In this document: positions 6,519-15,165 of the stretch, piece by piece
Layout: the number at the start of each line of letters is the position of its first letter
Numbering within the stretch: the stretch's first letter is position 1
Origin: Nocardiopsis quinghaiensis
GTDB taxonomy: Bacteria; Actinomycetota; Actinomycetes; Streptosporangiales; Streptosporangiaceae
Direction: 5' to 3'
DNA length: 64,000 bases
Assembly: GCF_008638365.1 (NCBI RefSeq)
Contig: NZ_ML703339.1
Coordinates: forward strand, 62,001-126,000
The notes under the pieces: model-generated
The model's input: the letters and a program-made list of their open reading frames with translations, nothing else
What the model was told of the DNA's origin: nothing
The model's database searches: none
Position numbers and translations under genes: made by a program

Positions 6519-9500
6519 CTATCCGGGCGCCATGTCGACGAAGCGGCTGTAGTGGCCCTGGAAGGCCACGGTCACGTCGGCCGTGGGGCCGTTGCGGTGC
6601 TTGGCCACGATGATGTCGGCCTCACCGGCGCGCGGCGACTCCTTGTCGTGCACGTCCTCGCGGTAGAGCAGGATGACCATGTCGGCGTCCTGCTCGATCG
6701 AGTTGTGGACGTTGATCCCGTTGGCCACGAAGTTGTGTGTGCCTACGACCGTGGCGTCGAAGACCTCGCGTTCTCCCAGCGGCTCGATCTCCACAATCTC
6801 GTCCCAGAAGACGTCATTGGTGGCCAGGAGTTCGAGGTCAGCATCCTCCAGTACACCGGCGACACGGGAGAGCCTGGCTCGGCTGGGAGCACGTTTCCAC
6901 AATGCGCTCCCGCAGAACTCCGTTCCCATGGCGGAGGCGAACTCCCGGTGGGACATCTCTTTCGCATGGATGCTCGACCGGACCTTGTTCCACACCTGGA
7001 CCGGTACCGTGTCCAAGTTCGTGTTGGGCCTCTGGCCGGCGAGCCCGCTTATACACCGGGCCAGCTGCTCTGACCGAGCTCCGTGGCAGCCGACCAGTTC
7101 AGCGAACCGTCGTTGGTTGTCGACTCCAGAAATGTCCAAGGTGTGGCAGACCCTGTAGGCACCCTTCCGGTTCTGCTTGATCCGGGTCATGATGTTGAGC
7201 CGTGCAAGCAGCCTGGCGACATCGTCGACCAGGCGACGACTCGTGGTGGCGTAGTAGGTCCGAGCCTGGTTCCCTCGCTGGTTCCAGTGGGCGGATCCAT
7301 CGGTTGCCCACAGGTGCCGAAGGAACAGGGCGATCTGTCGATTCGACAGGGAGAAGACCTCGTCGGGGACGAACTTCTCATGGCTACGCAGACCGAACAA
7401 TCCCAATCCGTCGAGCCATACGGCGATGGGGTTGCGCTTTCCGTGGGTCAAGTGGAAGGGCGCCGGCAGTCTGAGCGTGGTCGTCCGCGCGGCGGGGTGA
7501 TCGTCCCGGACGGCCGTGACGCCGAAATGTCGGGCGGCTTCCTCCACCACGGAGAGGCTGGCCTCGTCGATGTTGGCATAGCGGATCGGCTGGCGGCGCA
7601 CGAAGGATCCGTCCCCGATGAGATGGGCAAGCATGACCACCTCGGCTTCGGGCCACTCGGTGGTGCGCTCCGGCTCGGGAACGCTTCGGGCCACAGCGAC
7701 CTTGCCCCCGGTCCGAAGAGCTTCCAGTGCCTCCCATCCGTCGATGGTGAGGAAGGGGTGGTTCCCTGAGGCGACGACCTCACGTCCGGAGGCCAGACGC
7801 AGACGGAACACTTCCTTCACCCCGCTGGAGAAGACGTGCGTCAGGGTACGAGGAACCAGGCGGAGACGTTCGTCGAGCGACCAGACCGGAACATCACGCT
7901 CCCCGTTTCGGAAGAGTTCTCCCATGGTCACCTCAGTGCCCGTGTCCGCACGCAGCACCCGGGTCTCCTCGACCAGGCATCCCGACTCGCGAAGGTCGGA
8001 CACCTGCGGGCGCTTGTCGGTGCGCTGCTCGGGACCACGGTTGAGCTGGGAGAGCGCCACCACGGGAACCTCCAGCTCCTTGGCCAGGAGCTTGAGGGAA
8101 CGGGACATCTCCGAGACCTCCTGCTGGCGGCTCTCAACCCTGCCGGGCGAGCTCATCAGCTGGAGGTAGTCGACGATGACCAGCTTGAGGTCGTGCTGCT
8201 GCTTGAGCCGTCGGCACTTGGCCCGGATCTCCATCATCGACATGTTCGGGGAGTCGTCGATGAACAGGGGTGCGTTGGCCACCTCGCCCATGCGCCTGGC
8301 CAGGCGGGTCCAGTCCTCGTCGGTCATGAGGCCCGAGCGCATGGTGTGCAGGGGCACCCGTGCCTCCGCCGAGAGCAGGCGCATGACGATCTCGTTGCGC
8401 CCCATCTCCAGGCTGAAGAAGACCGAGGTCATGTCGTTCTTGATGGACGCCGCACGTGCGAAGTCCAGGGCCAGCGTCGAGTTGTGCGTGGGGATCATGG
8501 ACCGGGTGGCCAGGAAGAGGTGGTCCGGGTGGTCCACCTGCACACAGCGGACCGGGACGCTCTCCACCGGCCGCACGTCGGTGACGAACCGGGAGCCGAT
8601 TCGTGCGTAGCCGCGACTCCCGCCCCGTTCCCGGTGCGCCCGCTGCTTGCGTTCGATCCGAAAGACCTCGCGGGTGGAACCGAAGGTGATCGTGTAGCAG
8701 GCGGAGGAGGCCTCCGTCCGACCGCTGACCCGCTTGGTCGACATCCCAGTGCGGTATCCCAGGCTGTGCGCCAGTTCCCGGAAGTCGTTCGCCAGACGCT
8801 CGTTGGTGACCGCGAACTGGACGGACCCGCTGGCGTCCACAGTTCCGTCCGTGTCCACGAGCCCCGCCAGGAGGGAGCGGCGCTGCGCGATCGAGGCACG
8901 CAGGTACTCCTGGGGAATGTGCTTTTTCCCCAGAACGCCTGCGGTACGCAGCAGCGCCTGAACACTGCCAGGGCGGCCGACGCAGTCGCGAGCGGTCGGC
9001 GCGGTGTCCTCCTCGGCCAGGAAGACGCCGTAGGTCGTCCCCGTCGAGCCGACCGGCTTGGTGACCAGGCCCTCGGCCTCGATGTTGAGCAGGACCTCGG
9101 GGTCCTTGCTGGTGATCCGGGCCGCGGCGGAGGCTCCGTCACCGAGCCACGCGCCGAGGAAGTAGGGCGGCAGGGGAAGGTCGCGCTCGGGAAGCTCGAT
9201 CGCCGCGGCGTTACCCACCGAGTGGTTCAGTCTCCGGTCGGCGGTCTCCAGGCGCAGGGTCCGGGCGATCTCCCGGGTGGTCCTCACCCCGGGCAACACC
9301 TTGGGAGCGACACCACGTGCCTCGGCTTCCTGGGCCGCACGTCGCGAGGCGCGCGTGTGGGTGAGCCACTGGTGCTCGGCGTCGGCGACCACGGTGGTGC
9401 CGTCGTCGAACTCGATCTCGAAGCACGGCCGGTCCGTCATCGCCTCGGTGGCGGCGACCACCCGGGTGGGGGTGCCGTCGGCGGCGACCAGCTCCGTGCC

Positions 9501-10244
9501 GACCTCCACCTCCTCCATGGAGGTCCATCCGTCGGGAGTCGGGAGCGGGGTGTCCAGGGCCAGTGCCTTACCGACGGCGGGTCGGGCGGCGATGATGACC
9601 ATCTGACCCGGGTGGAGGCCGTTGGTGAGGGCGTCGAAGTCGGCGAAGCCGGTGGGCACGCCGGTCAGGCTGCCGTCGTGGGCGCCGATCGCCTCGATCT
9701 CGTCCAGGGCGCCCGGCATGATGTCGGCCAGCGCGAGGTAGTCCTCGCCGGTGCGGTTCTCCGCGACCTTGTAGATCTCGGCCTGCGCGTGGTCGACCAG
9801 GTCGTCCACCTCGCCGTCACCGGCGTAGCCGATCTGCGCGATGCGGGTGCCCACCTCGACCAGGCGGCGCAGGATCGCGCGGTCGGAGACGATCTTGGCG
9901 TAGTAGCCCGCGTTGGCGGCGGTCGGGATGGCCTCGGTGAGGGTGTGCAGGTAGAGGGCGCCGCCCACCCGGGTGGCCTCGCCGCGCTTGGTCAGCTCGG
10001 CGTTGACCGAGATGGCGTCCACCGGCTCGCCACGGGAGAAGAGGTCGACGATGCTGTCGTAGATGACCTGGTGCGCGGGCCGGTAGAAGTCCGCCGAGCG
10101 GATGATCTCCACGACCTGGGTGATGGCGTCCTTGGACAGGAGCATGCCGCCGAGCACGCTCTGCTCGGCCTGGATGTCGTGGGGTGGGGTGCGATCGTAT
10201 CCGCCGTATCCGCCTTCTTCAGGTGGCTGCTCAGCGACACTCAC
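6519..10244 (-). CDS. dnaB: Replicative DNA helicase DnaB with two inteins
   Basis: A 1241-residue precursor; the exteins add up to about 453 residues, the normal size of the hexameric helicase that unwinds DNA ahead of the replisome. Extein 1 (residues 1-226) holds the N-terminal primase-interacting domain (HDIQAEQSVLGGML) and runs to the P-loop ARPAVGK. Intein 1 (227-588) sits inside the P-loop, before STLALDFARA. Extein 2 carries Walker B LVIVDYLQLM and the SQLNRG arm. Intein 2 (756-1181) sits between LRESG and SIEQDADMV. The last 60 residues finish the RecA fold. GTG at 10242-10244 is chosen because GGGGAGA lies 6 nt before it; a GTG two codons on is an alternative. Without splicing no ATPase site can form, so active DnaB depends on intein 1. 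rplI, rpsR, ssb and rpsF lie upstream beyond a MATE gene and an amidase. Confidence 0.97.
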   Translation of the reverse strand: MSVAEQPPEEGGYGGYDRTPPHDIQAEQSVLGGMLLSKDAITQVVEIIRSADFYRPAHQVIYDSIVDLFSRGEPVDAISVNAELTKRGEATRVGGALYLHTLTEAIPTAANAGYYAKIVSDRAILRRLVEVGTRIAQIGYAGDGEVDDLVDHAQAEIYKVAENRTGEDYLALADIMPGALDEIEAIGAHDGSLTGVPTGFADFDALTNGLHPGQMVIIAARPAVGKALALDTPLPTPDGWTSMEEVEVGTELVAADGTPTRVVAATEAMTDRPCFEIEFDDGTTVVADAEHQWLTHTRASRRAAQEAEARGVAPKVLPGVRTTREIARTLRLETADRRLNHSVGNAAAIELPERDLPLPPYFLGAWLGDGASAAARITSKDPEVLLNIEAEGLVTKPVGSTGTTYGVFLAEEDTAPTARDCVGRPGSVQALLRTAGVLGKKHIPQEYLRASIAQRRSLLAGLVDTDGTVDASGSVQFAVTNERLANDFRELAHSLGYRTGMSTKRVSGRTEASSACYTITFGSTREVFRIERKQRAHRERGGSRGYARIGSRFVTDVRPVESVPVRCVQVDHPDHLFLATRSMIPTHNSTLALDFARAASIKNDMTSVFFSLEMGRNEIVMRLLSAEARVPLHTMRSGLMTDEDWTRLARRMGEVANAPLFIDDSPNMSMMEIRAKCRRLKQQHDLKLVIVDYLQLMSSPGRVESRQQEVSEMSRSLKLLAKELEVPVVALSQLNRGPEQRTDKRPQVSDLRESGCLVEETRVLRADTGTEVTMGELFRNGERDVPVWSLDERLRLVPRTLTHVFSSGVKEVFRLRLASGREVVASGNHPFLTIDGWEALEALRTGGKVAVARSVPEPERTTEWPEAEVVMLAHLIGDGSFVRRQPIRYANIDEASLSVVEEAARHFGVTAVRDDHPAARTTTLRLPAPFHLTHGKRNPIAVWLDGLGLFGLRSHEKFVPDEVFSLSNRQIALFLRHLWATDGSAHWNQRGNQARTYYATTSRRLVDDVARLLARLNIMTRIKQNRKGAYRVCHTLDISGVDNQRRFAELVGCHGARSEQLARCISGLAGQRPNTNLDTVPVQVWNKVRSSIHAKEMSHREFASAMGTEFCGSALWKRAPSRARLSRVAGVLEDADLELLATNDVFWDEIVEIEPLGEREVFDATVVGTHNFVANGINVHNSIEQDADMVILLYREDVHDKESPRAGEADIIVAKHRNGPTADVTVAFQGHYSRFVDMAPG
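6702..7979 (-). mobile_element. DnaB intein 2 (class 1, LAGLIDADG endonuclease)
   Basis: A 426-residue intein between RESG and SIEQD, the same insertion point as the Synechocystis (Ssp) DnaB intein. It begins CLVEETRVL with the nucleophile Cys1. Block B is GNHPFLTIDG. It ends NFVANGINVHN with the usual His-Asn, and the next extein residue is Ser. These are all the residues of standard class 1 splicing. LAHLIGDGSF and LRHLWATDGS are the two LAGLIDADG helices of a homing endonuclease, so it may still be mobile. Confidence 0.95.
8481..9566 (-). mobile_element. DnaB intein 1 in the P-loop (class 3 features)
   Basis: A 362-residue intein inserted between Lys and Ser-Thr of the Walker A motif. It begins with Ala1 (ALALDTPLPTPDGW), not Cys, Ser or Thr. 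It has Trp67 in block B (AEHQW), Cys341 in block F (VPVRCVQVDHPDH) and Thr360 just before the final His361-Asn362. This is the WCT set that defines class 3 inteins, where the block F Cys replaces the first-residue nucleophile. FLGAWLGDG and LLAGLVDTDG are LAGLIDADG endonuclease motifs. Boundaries were checked at codon level. Confidence 0.93.
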
Positions 10245-10591
10245 GAACGCTCTCCCCAGGACGGTGCTCGGACGGACCCAAGACGGGCCGCCCCTTCCAG
10301 GATGCCCCATGACGGACGCCGGGGACGCCTTGACCGGAGGTTGTGGACACGTCCCTTACCACCACGTCCGGTGCCTCGCAGGGCATTGCGAACATAGGTT
10401 GTGCACATCACCTGTGGATAACTTTGCCACGACCCTCGCATAAGCCCTTTGACCTGCAAAAACACGGTCGGTAGGCAAGGCATGCAAGATGCCTCACAGG
10501 GCGTGTTTCCACAGGTTATCCACAGGCTTCGGCGGGGGTGTGGAAAACTCCACATCCGCGTAGAACGTCTGTCCGATACTGTAGTCGTGCC
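10245..10591. promoter_or_regulatory. dnaB upstream region with two perfect DnaA boxes
   Basis: No gene. TGTGGATAA at 10413-10421 and TTATCCACA at 10516-10524 are exact matches to the DnaA box, in opposite orientations 103 bp apart. Weaker relatives such as TTGTGGACA lie around them. The region separates divergent dnaB and the MATE gene and is about 35 kb from oriC. Confidence 0.7.
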
Positions 10592-11941
10592 ATGCCACGA
10601 CTCCTCTCGGCCGCCCCCTTCCGGCACCGCCACGACCGCGAGATCTTCGCCCTGGCGATCCCGACGTTCTTCGCCCTCATCAGCGAACCGCTGTTCCTGC
10701 TCACCGACTCCGCGATCGTCGGCACCCTGGGCACCCAGGAGTTGGGCGGCCTCGGTGTGGCCGGACAGGTCCTCCTCACGCTGGTGGCCGTCTGCGTCTT
10801 CCTCGCCTACGGCACCACCGCGGCGGTCTCCCGCAGGTTCGGGGCGGGTGACGTCCCCGGCGGGGTCCGCGACGGTGTGGACGGCATGTGGCTCGCGTCC
10901 CTGCTGGGCGCCGCCGCCGTCGCGATCGGCTGGCCGCTGGGCCCGGTGCTGGTGGACGTGCTGGGCGCCTCAGCGGACGTGGCCCCGCACGCCCTGACCT
11001 ATCTGCGGATCAGCCTGCTCAGCACGCCGTTCCTCCTCGTCGTCATGGCGGGTACCGGCGTGTTGCGCGGTCTGCAGGACGCGCGTACGCCGTTGCTGGT
11101 GGCGGTCGCCTCCTATGTCGGCAACGCGACGCTGTGCGCGGTGTTCGTTCTGGTCCTGGACCAGGGCATCGCGGGTTCGGCCTGGTCGACGGTGATCGCC
11201 CAGGGTGCGGGAGCGTTCTGGTACGTGGCGATGGTCGTCCGCGCCGCCCGCCGCGAGGGCGTGTCCCTCGCGCCCACGACGGCGGGGCTGCGCTCCTCGG
11301 CTTCGGCGGGGTTCGCACTGTTCCTGCGCAGCGTGTCGATGCGCGTGGTGGCGCTGGTGACCACGGCGGTGGCGGCCCGGCTGGGCGACGCGTCGATCGC
11401 CGCGCACCAGGTGAGTTTCAACATCTGGGCTCTGCTCGTGTTCGCCATGGACGCGATCGCCATCGCCGGGCAGTCGATCGTGGGCCGCTACCTGGGCGCG
11501 GGGGACGTCGGGGGTACCCGCGACTCCACACGGCGCATGGTGGAGTGGGGCGTGATGCTGGGCCTGGTGTTCACCGCGCTGGTGTTCCTGGTGATGCCGT
11601 GGGCGTGGATCCCGTTCACCTCCGACCCCGAGGTGCGCGTCCTCATCACGGCCTCGCTGGTGGTGGTCGCCCTCATACAGCCGCTGAGCGGGGTGACCAT
11701 GGTGCTGGACGGCGTCCTGATGGGAGCCGGGGACCAGCGCTACCTGGCGTGGGCGTCCCTGTGGACGATGCTGGTCTTCCTCCCCTTCGCCCTGGTCCTG
11801 CCGTGGTCGGCGGAGGGACCCGTGTGGGGCCTGGTGGGCCTGTGGACCGCCTTCGCGGTGTGGATCCTCGCCCGCGCGTTCACCCTGGGCGCCCGGGCCC
11901 GGGGCACGGCATGGCTGGTCACCGGCGCGACCCGGCCCTGA
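10592..11941 (+). CDS. MATE-family efflux transporter (DinF-like)
   Basis: A 449-residue inner-membrane protein with about 12 hydrophobic segments in two similar halves. It starts MPRLLSAAPFRHRHDREIFALAIPTFFALISEPLFLLTDSAIVGTLG, where the Pro and the region around LTDSAIVG match MATE helix 1. The second half begins near RSVSMRVVALVTTAVAARLGDASIAAHQV. MATE proteins export cationic drugs or metabolites using a Na+ or H+ gradient; the substrate here is unknown. The ATG at 10592 is preferred over an upstream frame start because the family begins with a short cytoplasmic tail. It is divergent from dnaB and convergent with the amidase. Confidence 0.9.
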   Translation: MPRLLSAAPFRHRHDREIFALAIPTFFALISEPLFLLTDSAIVGTLGTQELGGLGVAGQVLLTLVAVCVFLAYGTTAAVSRRFGAGDVPGGVRDGVDGMWLASLLGAAAVAIGWPLGPVLVDVLGASADVAPHALTYLRISLLSTPFLLVVMAGTGVLRGLQDARTPLLVAVASYVGNATLCAVFVLVLDQGIAGSAWSTVIAQGAGAFWYVAMVVRAARREGVSLAPTTAGLRSSASAGFALFLRSVSMRVVALVTTAVAARLGDASIAAHQVSFNIWALLVFAMDAIAIAGQSIVGRYLGAGDVGGTRDSTRRMVEWGVMLGLVFTALVFLVMPWAWIPFTSDPEVRVLITASLVVVALIQPLSGVTMVLDGVLMGAGDQRYLAWASLWTMLVFLPFALVLPWSAEGPVWGLVGLWTAFAVWILARAFTLGARARGTAWLVTGATRP

Positions 11942-11947
11942 GGCCGG

Positions 11948-11978
11948 GGGCCCGCCACGGCACGACCGTGGCGGGCCC
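11948..11978. terminator. Bidirectional hairpin between convergent genes
   Basis: GGGCCCGCCACGG at 11948-11960 and its exact complement at 11966-11978 flank a 5-nt loop. No T-tract; placed between the MATE gene and the amidase stop codons. Confidence 0.7.
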
Positions 11979-12025
11979 GCCGCCCGCGTACGTTCGCGGT
12001 CGGCTGCGGTCGGCCGCGGCCCCGG

Positions 12026-12859
12026 TCACGGGGACGTGTCTCGGTCTCCGACCGTGGGACCGTGGTAGAAGTCCGCCACCCGTTCGGCCCCCGGAACCGC
12101 GGGGTAGGTGGGCAGCTCCTCCGGAGCCGGCTGGGTGTCCGCAGCCGCGCTCAGGTGTCTGAGCTGCTCCTGCACCCTGCTCCCCACCTTCTTACGCAGT
12201 CGCGGAAGCATCGCGTAGAGCTTGTCGCCGGGGCAGCCCGTCGTGTTGAAGTCGCGGTGGCCGACGATCGCCTCGTCCGGGTCCAGCCGGTACACCAGGC
12301 ACAGCCAGGCACAGGTGTCCACCAGCGAGTCCACCAGGTCCCTCGGTGGGGCCACCGAGGTGTAGGTGCCCTCGTTCTCGATCCCGATCGTGTGTCCGTT
12401 GTGGTTGGCGGTGTGCGCGCCGACCACGTGGTGCCCGGCGCCGATGGCCCGCAGGCTCTGGGCGCGGCCCTCCATGACGTACCCGCCCCGGCTGATGGTG
12501 AGCTGCTGTCCGATGTCGCTCCACCCGTTGTTGTCCATGTGGTGACGCTGGATGGCGCGTGACAGCGCCGCCGCGCGCGAGGTCGAGAGGTCGGACACGT
12601 TCGCCGTGGCGGTGTGGTGCACGACGATGTGCGTGGGCCCCCGGCCCATGACCTCGATCTTGCTCCTCGGACTGCGGGCGCCCCAGTCGGAGCGCGTGTA
12701 CACCTTGGGCCCGGCGGCCGCGGAGGCCCCGCCCGGCGTGGAGATTCCCATGATCCCGCCGAGGACCACTCCTCCGGCGGCGAAGGCGGTCGTGCGCAGG
12801 ACGGTCCTGCGGTCCACCTGCGTGTGTCGGCCCGACTCGTCTCTTCTTTCCTCGTTCAT
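12026..12859 (-). CDS. Tat-exported N-acetylmuramoyl-L-alanine amidase (PGRP/amidase_2)
   Basis: A 277-residue cell-wall hydrolase. The twin-arginine signal VDRRTVLRTTAFAAGGVVLGG lies at about residues 16-36 and ends near GASAAA. The catalytic domain follows: SDWGARSPR, then IVVHHTATAN with the first zinc His, and VGHRDFNTTGCPGD with the second His and the Cys/Asp ligand region. It cleaves the MurNAc-L-Ala bond of peptidoglycan outside the membrane. The C-terminal tail is Pro-rich with no clear binding repeat. It stands alone, read leftward with its own upstream region (12860-13074), in which no riboswitch was recognised. The family is secure, the in vivo substrate preference is not. Confidence 0.92.
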   Translation of the reverse strand: MNEERRDESGRHTQVDRRTVLRTTAFAAGGVVLGGIMGISTPGGASAAAGPKVYTRSDWGARSPRSKIEVMGRGPTHIVVHHTATANVSDLSTSRAAALSRAIQRHHMDNNGWSDIGQQLTISRGGYVMEGRAQSLRAIGAGHHVVGAHTANHNGHTIGIENEGTYTSVAPPRDLVDSLVDTCAWLCLVYRLDPDEAIVGHRDFNTTGCPGDKLYAMLPRLRKKVGSRVQEQLRHLSAAADTQPAPEELPTYPAVPGAERVADFYHGPTVGDRDTSP

Positions 12860-13074
12860 CGGTCTGCCGTCCTCTCCGTGCGGGGTGGCGCAACATACGA
12901 CACCAACACAGAGAACACGATAGATTACAAAGAGTAACTAAAGGGTTGCCTGGACGGTCAGGCGTGTCAGGAGGTATCCCCCCATCACGGAAACGGACCT
13001 CCCGCATGACGGGGCCCTGGGACGCCGGACCCGGGAGGGGCGGGAACCGGCGGACGGCGCGGCGGGAAACAGCG

Positions 13075-13109
13075 GGGCCCCGCCTCCTCCGGGGAGGAGA
13101 CGGGGCCCG
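13075..13109 (-). terminator. Hairpin after rplI
   Basis: GGGCCCCGCCTCCTCC faces GGAGGAGACGGGGCCC with one internal mismatch. It closes the rpsF-ssb-rpsR-rplI operon, about 20 bp beyond the rplI stop. Confidence 0.7.
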
Positions 13110-13128
13110 ACGTGTCCGGCCGCCCTGG

Positions 13129-13575
13129 TCAGGCGCCGACGACGTCCAGCTTGATCGTCGCGGAGACCTCGGGGTGCAGGCGAACCCGGACCTGGTGGTT
13201 TCCGACCGACTTGATCGGGTTCTTGATCTCGATCCGACGCTTGTCCAGCTCGGGACCGCCGGTCGCCTTGACGGCCTCGGCGACGTCCGCGGGCGTGACC
13301 GAACCGAACAGGCGGCCACCCTCGCCGGCGCGCTGCTTGAGGCGCACGGTGAGCGAGTTGACCCTGCCCGCGACCTGCTGGGCCTCGTCCAGGGTGCGGA
13401 TGTCACGCGCGGAACGCGCGCGCTGGATCAGATCGATCTGCTTCTGAGCGCCGCGCGTCCACCGGATGGCGAACCCGCGGGGAAGCAGGTAGTTACGGCC
13501 GTAGCCGTTCTTCACCTCGACGACATCGCCGGGGGCTCCGAGACCGTTGACCTCGTGGGTCAAAATCAGCTTCAC
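13129..13575 (-). CDS. rplI: 50S ribosomal protein L9
   Basis: A 148-residue protein starting [36 protein letters not shown], the conserved N-terminal rRNA-binding domain. A long central helix (about 40-80) joins it to a C-terminal domain containing [14 protein letters not shown] and ending in [16 protein letters not shown]. It sits at the base of the L1 stalk in the large subunit. It is the last gene of the rpsF-ssb-rpsR-rplI operon, 26 bp after rpsR. Length and motifs are ordinary. Confidence 0.98.
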   Translation of the reverse strand: MKLILTHEVNGLGAPGDVVEVKNGYGRNYLLPRGFAIRWTRGAQKQIDLIQRARSARDIRTLDEAQQVAGRVNSLTVRLKQRAGEGGRLFGSVTPADVAEAVKATGGPELDKRRIEIKNPIKSVGNHQVRVRLHPEVSATIKLDVVGA

Positions 13576-13601
13576 GACAAAAACCTCCCTCGATATCGCC
13601 G

Positions 13602-13838
13602 TTAGCGAGCGCTGCTGGTGTAGGGCAGCAGGGCCACCTCGCGCGCGTTCTTGATCGCGGTCGCGACGTCGCGCTGGTGCTGGGTGCAGTTACCCGTGAC
13701 GCGTCGGGCACGGATCTTGCCGCGCTCGGAGATGAACTTGCGGAGAAGCGTGGTGTCCTTGTAGTCGATGTAGGACTGCTTCTCGTGGCAGAAAAGGCAA
13801 ACCTTCTTCTTGGGCTTGCGTGCCGGAGGCTTCGCCAT
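13602..13838 (-). CDS. rpsR: 30S ribosomal protein S18
   Basis: A 78-residue basic protein. [20 protein letters not shown] is followed by [50 protein letters not shown], the full S18 core. The ATG at 13836-13838 with GAAGGAG just upstream is chosen over an earlier in-frame start. CxxC at the N-terminus plus another Cys (C-C- type) suggests the zinc-ribbon form. It pairs with S6 on the small-subunit platform, in line with the shared operon. Confidence 0.98.
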   Translation of the reverse strand: MAKPPARKPKKKVCLFCHEKQSYIDYKDTTLLRKFISERGKIRARRVTGNCTQHQRDVATAIKNAREVALLPYTSSAR

Positions 13839-13948
13839 CGTGGTGCTCCTTCGCAAGAGCCCCGGGGTCCTCCCGGGGATGGGCTGGGACATGTGGAAAA
13901 CGGCCTGGCGCCTCGGGACGCCGGGCCGGGTACTGCTCTACCGGCCGA

Positions 13949-14521
13949 CTAGAACGGAGGCTCGTCGGAGAAGCCTCCGCCGCCGCCACCGCCGAAACCG
14001 CCGCCGCCACCGCCGCCGGTCGCCCACGGGTCCTCGGCCGGAGGACCGCTGCGGCTTCCGCCGCCCTGCGGGCCGCCGCCGAAGCCGCCGCCCTGGTTCC
14101 CGTAGCCGCCGCCCTGGGGCTGGCCGCCACCGAAACCACCACCGCCGCCGCCCTGGCGCGGCGTCTTGGTCACCTTGGCGGTGGCGCTGCGCAGGGCCGG
14201 ACCGACCTCGTCGACGTCGATCTCGTAGACGGTCCGCTTCTCACCCTCGCGGGTCTCGTACGAGCGCTGCTTCAGACGGCCCTGCACGATGACGCGCATG
14301 CCGCGCTGGAGGCTCTCGGCCACGTTCTCCGCGTACTGCCGCCACACGGTGCAGGTGAGGAACATGGACTCGCCGTCCTTCCACTCCCCCGACGCGCGGT
14401 CGAAGGTGCGGGGCGTCGAGGCCACACGGAAGTTGGCGACCGCGGCTCCACTGGGCGTGAAGCGCAGTTCAGGGTCGTCGACCAGGTTGCCGACGAGCGT
14501 GATCTGGGTTTCGCCTGCCAT
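13949..14521 (-). CDS. ssb: Single-stranded DNA-binding protein
   Basis: A 190-residue protein. Residues 1-110 form the OB fold ([62 protein letters not shown]). A very Gly-rich, flexible region follows, with [10 protein letters not shown] runs. The acidic tip FSDEPPF is the docking motif for partner enzymes; it ends EPPF rather than the common DIPF but keeps the acidic-Pro-Pro-Phe pattern. It coats exposed single strands during replication and repair. It lies in the usual position between rpsF and rpsR. Confidence 0.97.
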   Translation of the reverse strand: MAGETQITLVGNLVDDPELRFTPSGAAVANFRVASTPRTFDRASGEWKDGESMFLTCTVWRQYAENVAESLQRGMRVIVQGRLKQRSYETREGEKRTVYEIDVDEVGPALRSATAKVTKTPRQGGGGGGFGGGQPQGGGYGNQGGGFGGGPQGGGSRSGPPAEDPWATGGGGGGGFGGGGGGGFSDEPPF

Positions 14522-14635
14522 GGCTGGGCTCCGGTTCGAGGTAGTCGGATCAGACGGTTTCGCCTGCTCCCCCGATCATCCGCGCCACCAGTGACATAAC
14601 GGATGGCCGGGGTCGGGGGTGCGCGGCGGTGCCGC

Positions 14636-14926
14636 CTAGTGGACCTCGGGGCGGAGCACCTTGGTGCGGAGCACGGCCTCGGCGAGACCGAACTGACGGT
14701 CCAGCTCCTTGACCGTGGCGGGCTCGGCGCTCAGGTCGACCACCGCGTAGATGCCCTCGGAGTTCTTGTCGATGTCGTAGGCCAGGCGGCGCTTGCCCCA
14801 GATGTCGACCTTCTCGACCGAGCCGCCGTCGTTGCGGACGACGCCCAGGAAGTTCTCCAGCGACGGGGCGACGGTGCGCTCGTCGAGGTTGGGGTCGAGG
14901 ATGACCATGATTTCGTAACGACGCAT
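14636..14926 (-). CDS. rpsF: 30S ribosomal protein S6
   Basis: A 96-residue protein: [48 protein letters not shown] and [12 protein letters not shown] are the conserved S6 strands. It binds 16S rRNA together with S18. It is the first gene of the operon with ssb, rpsR and rplI; the promoter must lie in 14927-15109, between it and the hairpin that ends the penicillin-binding protein transcript. Confidence 0.98.
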   Translation of the reverse strand: MRRYEIMVILDPNLDERTVAPSLENFLGVVRNDGGSVEKVDIWGKRRLAYDIDKNSEGIYAVVDLSAEPATVKELDRQFGLAEAVLRTKVLRPEVH

Positions 14927-15109
14927 AGGCGTACGTTCCTCCTCTGGACTGTTGCGGCCATGGAATCTCCATGGCAGGAGGGCAGGAGCCCGCGGTGGAT
15001 GCCGCGCCTTCCTCGGCGGGCGCCGCCGGGCTCAGAGCCATACGGAAGCCAAGGTTACCAGCAGACGCGTACCACCCTGTGCCGTCTGTGGACGGTCCTG
15101 ACACGCGCG

Positions 15110-15144
15110 GGGGGCCGGTGCGCTCCTCTCGCGCACCGGCCCCC
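15110..15144 (-). terminator. Hairpin after the class A PBP gene
   Basis: GGGGGCCGGTGCGC (15110-15123) pairs perfectly with 15131-15144 across a 7-nt loop, 21 bp beyond the PBP stop codon on the minus strand. Confidence 0.75.
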
Positions 15145-15165
15145 GTCGTCCCGTCGGGAACCGCG

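Noticed and set aside
7836..10397. 853-codon open frame on the plus strand opposite dnaB
   Set aside because: It is a shadow of dnaB codon bias: no recognisable domains, and the minus strand carries an intact helicase with two inteins.
12860..13074. A possible riboswitch before the cell-wall amidase
   Set aside because: No c-di-AMP (ydaO) or other riboswitch core motif could be recognised.
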